Positions 5,807-7,977 of a stretch of DNA of 7,977 nt are shown here, in pieces (positions within the stretch are counted from its first letter, which is position 1; each line of letters opens with the position of its first letter). This DNA is from Solirubrobacterales bacterium (GTDB taxonomy: Bacteria; Actinomycetota; Thermoleophilia; Solirubrobacterales; Solirubrobacteraceae), in NCBI GenBank assembly GCA_025963955.1, contig JAOPZU010000450.1:1-7977 (forward strand). The letters are read 5' to 3'. The notes beneath the pieces were generated by a model, which had not been told where the DNA came from, did no database searches, and saw nothing but the letters and a program-made list of their open reading frames with translations. The translations under genes and the position numbers were made by a program.

Positions 5807-6534
5807 GCGCCGGCCTCCGGGGCGGGGGACGGGGCCGGTGTCCGCAACCCGACGATCGCGACCGCGCTTGCGGCCAGCACCGGCACCCCGGCCGGGGCGA
5901 TCGGGACGAGCGCCAGCGCGATGAGCCCACCCGCCAGCGCGACGCCGCGGGCGCGGCGGTCCTTCATCTCGGCGAGCAGCAGCGCCAGGAAGAACGCGGG
6001 GTAGACCGCGTCCAGCCCGAGGCGGTCCGGGTCGCCGAGAATCGATCCGCCCAGCGCGCCCACGACCGTCCCGAGGAACCAGCCGACGTACTGCACGGCC
6101 GTCGCGCCGAAGAGGAACCAGCGGTCGAAGCGGCCGTCGCCCCGGTTGGACATCGCCCACGACGCGTCGACGACCGCCTGCCCCTGGAGCGCCCGGCGGA
6201 ACGGGCCGCCGGGCAGCGACGGCCCGAGCGCGATGCCCATCGGCAGGAAGCGCGAGTTCATCAGCGCCGCCGCGCTGACCGCGGCGCCGAATCCGCCGCC
6301 GCTCGCCAGGATCGACACGGCCGCGAACTGGGCCGAGCCCGCGAAGACGATGGCCGACATGACGATCGCCGCGATGGCGGAAAAGCCCGCCTCGCGCGCG
6401 AGCACCCCGAAGGAGATCGACAGGACGAACGACGCCACCGCGAACGGCACGCCGGCCGCCAGGCCCGCCCGCCACGACCGCGCGACGTCGTCGGGGTCAG
6501 GTCCGGGACTCGTCGGAGGGGGAACCTCGCTCAC
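5803..6534 (-). CDS. azlC: AzlC-family branched-chain amino-acid permease/exporter subunit
   Basis: A 243-residue membrane protein with the AzlC pattern. Residues about 20-45 (SWRAGLAAGVPFAVASFVLS) form the entry helix, followed by FAGSAQFAAVSIL and NSRFLPMGIAL, both typical of the family, and a C-terminal run of hydrophobic segments (PAFFLALLLAEMKDRRARG onward). It probably has six or more membrane segments. With AzlD it forms an exporter driven by the proton gradient, relieving excess valine, leucine, isoleucine or methionine; the actual substrate here is inferred from homology. The start is GTG 6534, preceded by a G-rich but weak ribosome site; the first 18 residues are Pro- and Asp-rich and poorly conserved in character, so the start could be a little off. 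It overlaps azlD by four bases. No regulator such as an Lrp-like gene is visible nearby. Confidence 0.93.
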   Translation of the reverse strand: MSEVPPPTSPGPDPDDVARSWRAGLAAGVPFAVASFVLSISFGVLAREAGFSAIAAIVMSAIVFAGSAQFAAVSILASGGGFGAAVSAAALMNSRFLPMGIALGPSLPGGPFRRALQGQAVVDASWAMSNRGDGRFDRWFLFGATAVQYVGWFLGTVVGALGGSILGDPDRLGLDAVYPAFFLALLLAEMKDRRARGVALAGGLIALALVPIAPAGVPVLAASAVAIVGLRTPAPSPAPEAGA

Positions 6535-6585
6535 CCGCCCAGGGTCGCAGACGCGTGCTGCCGCGTCGCATCACGAAGCGCCGCC

Positions 6586-6611
6586 CCGGCCATCAGCGCC
6601 GCTGATGCCGG
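6586..6611 (-). terminator. Bulged 11-bp hairpin after the SNF2 ATPase gene
   Basis: CCGGC-C-ATCAGC pairs with GCTGATGCCGG around a GCC loop, leaving a single-base bulge. It starts 13 bases after the helicase stop codon and lies before azlC. No U-tract follows on the minus strand, so termination is plausible but not certain; transcript-end protection is an alternative. Confidence 0.5.
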
Positions 6612-6624
6612 CGCGCCGTCACGC

Positions 6625-7977
6625 TCAGCCGGCGGCGCGCAGGTGCCGCAGCGGACGCTGGCGCAGGTCGGCGACGAGGTCGGCCAGCAGCCCGCCGTCG
6701 AGCTGCCGCTGCCCGTCGGTGACCGCCCCGACGAGCGAGCGCTTGGCCTCCAGCAGCTCCGCGATCGTCTCGTCGATCGAGTCGGCGGCCAGCAGGTACC
6801 AGGCGGTGACCGCGTCGTGCTGCCCGATGCGGTGGCAGCGGTCCTCGGCCTGGTCGTGCATCGCCGGGGTCCACTCGAGCTCCAGGAAGCAGACGTTCGA
6901 CGCGCGCGTCAGCGTCAGCCCCTGGCCCGCCACCGGGGTCGAGCAGATGAGCAGCTGCGGCCCGCTGCCGCCCTGGAAGGCGCGCACGGCCTCGTCCCGC
7001 GCCTTCGCGCTGTCCTTCCCGACGATGTGCAGCGCGTCCGGGAAGCGCGCCCGCAGCGCGTCGAGCACCTCCACGTGCCGCGCGAAGACGATCAGCGGCT
7101 CGCCGTGCTCCAGGAAGTCCTCGATCCACACGAGCGCGGCCGGGAGCTTCCCTCGCGCGGCCAGCCGCTTGAGCGTCCCGATCTGCGCCAGGCGCTCGGC
7201 GCGCAGCGTCGCGGCGATCTTCGCGTTGAGCTCGTCGAGCTCCAGGGGCTGGGCGCGCAGCCACTCCACCACCGACTCCTCGGCCACGCGGTACTCACGG
7301 CTGTTCGACAGCGCCACGGGGACGACGACCCGCCGCTTGGCCGGCAGCTGCGGCAGCACCTCGTCCTTCTTGCGCCGGACGAAGCAGCGGCGGCGCAGGT
7401 GCCAGTGCAGCCGCTCCTCGCTGAGGTTGCCCTCGAAGCGCCGGTTGAAGCCCGCGGCCGAGCCGAAGTCGTCGAGCCGCCCGATGACCCGCAGCTGCGA
7501 GACGAGCTCCTCGGCGTGGTTGAGCACCGGGGTCCCCGTCAGCGCCAGGCGCAGCCCGTCGCGCGGAACGGCCTCCGCCAGGCGCCGCACCGCCTGGGTC
7601 CGCTTCGCGCGCGGGTTCTTGCAGTGGTGGGACTCGTCGACGACGAGGGCCCACGGGCGGCGGCGGGCCAGCGCGTCCCGGTGTGCCGCGACGATCTCGT
7701 AGTTGAGGATCACGATGTCCGCCTCCGGGGGGACGGCTGAGCGCCCGGTGACGATCGCGACGCTGCGGTGCGGCAGCCAGATCGCGGCCTCGCGCTGCCA
7801 GACGAGCTTCAGCGACGCCGGGCAGACGACGAGTGCCGGGAACGCGTCGTCCGCCTCCAGCGTCGCCAGCGCCTGCACGGTCTTACCGAGGCCCTGCTCG
7901 TCCGCGAGGAACGCCCGGCGCGCGTCGAGCAGGTAGCGCACCCCGGCCCACTGGAACGGCCGCAGCTCGCCGCCCAG
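6625..7977 (-). CDS. SNF2-family DNA-dependent ATPase, SMARCAL1-like (C-terminal part; 5' end beyond right edge)
   Basis: Four hundred and fifty residues are visible; the frame is open to the right edge, so the start is missing. Visible motifs in order are LRPFQWAGVRYLL (before motif I), ADEQGLGKT (Walker A, visible residues 25-33), DESHHCKN (motif II, about 114-121), LTGTP (motif III, about 146-150), CFVRRKKDEVLPQLPAKRR at the lobe junction, PLIVFARHVEVLDAL (motif IV), CSTPVAGQGLTLTRASNV (motif V) and QAEDRCHRIGQ (motif VI). DESH rather than DEAH and the RRKKDEVLPQLPAK block resemble SMARCAL1/ZRANB3, which anneal or remodel DNA at stalled forks. In bacteria related proteins are DNA translocases of uncertain role, perhaps in repair. 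The C-terminus ends soon after the helicase core, so any accessory domain must lie at the missing N-terminus. No restriction-modification partner is visible. Confidence 0.94.
   Translation of the reverse strand: MGGELRPFQWAGVRYLLDARRAFLADEQGLGKTVQALATLEADDAFPALVVCPASLKLVWQREAAIWLPHRSVAIVTGRSAVPPEADIVILNYEIVAAHRDALARRRPWALVVDESHHCKNPRAKRTQAVRRLAEAVPRDGLRLALTGTPVLNHAEELVSQLRVIGRLDDFGSAAGFNRRFEGNLSEERLHWHLRRRCFVRRKKDEVLPQLPAKRRVVVPVALSNSREYRVAEESVVEWLRAQPLELDELNAKIAATLRAERLAQIGTLKRLAARGKLPAALVWIEDFLEHGEPLIVFARHVEVLDALRARFPDALHIVGKDSAKARDEAVRAFQGGSGPQLLICSTPVAGQGLTLTRASNVCFLELEWTPAMHDQAEDRCHRIGQHDAVTAWYLLAADSIDETIAELLEAKRSLVGAVTDGQRQLDGGLLADLVADLRQRPLRHLRAAG

Noticed and set aside
5807..6475. Extension of the azlD frame upstream into azlC
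   Set aside because: It is the out-of-frame shadow of azlC, Arg/Gly-rich and unlike a membrane protein; the GTGA overlap gives the natural azlD start.
6625..7977. Defence-island role for the SNF2 ATPase
   Set aside because: SNF2 proteins occur in some anti-phage systems, but no methyltransferase, nuclease or other defence gene is visible in the window, and the motifs fit a SMARCAL1-like repair translocase better.

Overview
The window is very GC-rich, with almost every codon ending in G or C, GTG starts common, and genes tightly packed. Its genes are an ACOX-type acyl-CoA oxidase-like flavoenzyme, a short actinobacterial-style cold-shock protein, an exported alpha/beta hydrolase with a Lys/Ala-rich tail, an AzlC/AzlD pair and a SMARCAL1-like SNF2 ATPase. 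Together these suggest a high-GC actinobacterium. My guess is the Solirubrobacterales/Thermoleophilia, but that is inference from style, not a database match. The region looks chromosomal: no mobile element, tRNA, rRNA or CRISPR array is visible.

Layout, left to right. (1) 1-932, minus strand: the start of a DegT/DnrJ/EryC1/StrS sugar aminotransferase, running off the left edge, preceded three bases upstream by an FdtA/QdtA-type dTDP-4-keto-6-deoxyglucose 3,4-ketoisomerase. Together they form the edge of a dTDP-3-amino-3,6-dideoxyhexose cluster for a surface glycan or a glycosylated metabolite. (2) 984-1276, minus strand: a 67-residue cold-shock protein with a strong Shine-Dalgarno sequence and a 15-bp terminator-like hairpin downstream. 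(3) 1262-1477: a divergent intergenic region holding a perfect 14-bp palindrome. (4) 1478-2698, plus strand: the only plus-strand gene, a secreted alpha/beta hydrolase. (5) 2712-3374, minus strand: a rhomboid intramembrane protease, convergent with the hydrolase. (6) 3421-5379, minus strand: the acyl-CoA oxidase/dehydrogenase. (7) 5507-6534, minus strand: azlC-azlD, overlapping by four bases, a branched-chain amino-acid exporter pair. (8) 6625 to the right edge, minus strand: most of a SNF2-family ATPase.

Apart from fdtA/aminotransferase and azlC/azlD, neighbours do not form an obvious shared pathway. GC-rich inverted repeats sit 10-13 bases after three minus-strand stop codons, suggesting the helicase, azlCD and acyl-CoA oxidase units are separately terminated. 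I see no convincing undescribed multi-gene system. The points most worth a second look are the histone-H1-like repeat tail on the exported hydrolase, the palindrome in the cold-shock leader, the quasi-palindrome before the acyl-CoA oxidase, the N-terminal extension of the ketoisomerase, and the free-standing SMARCAL1-like ATPase. No gene-free stretch exceeds about 220 bases.
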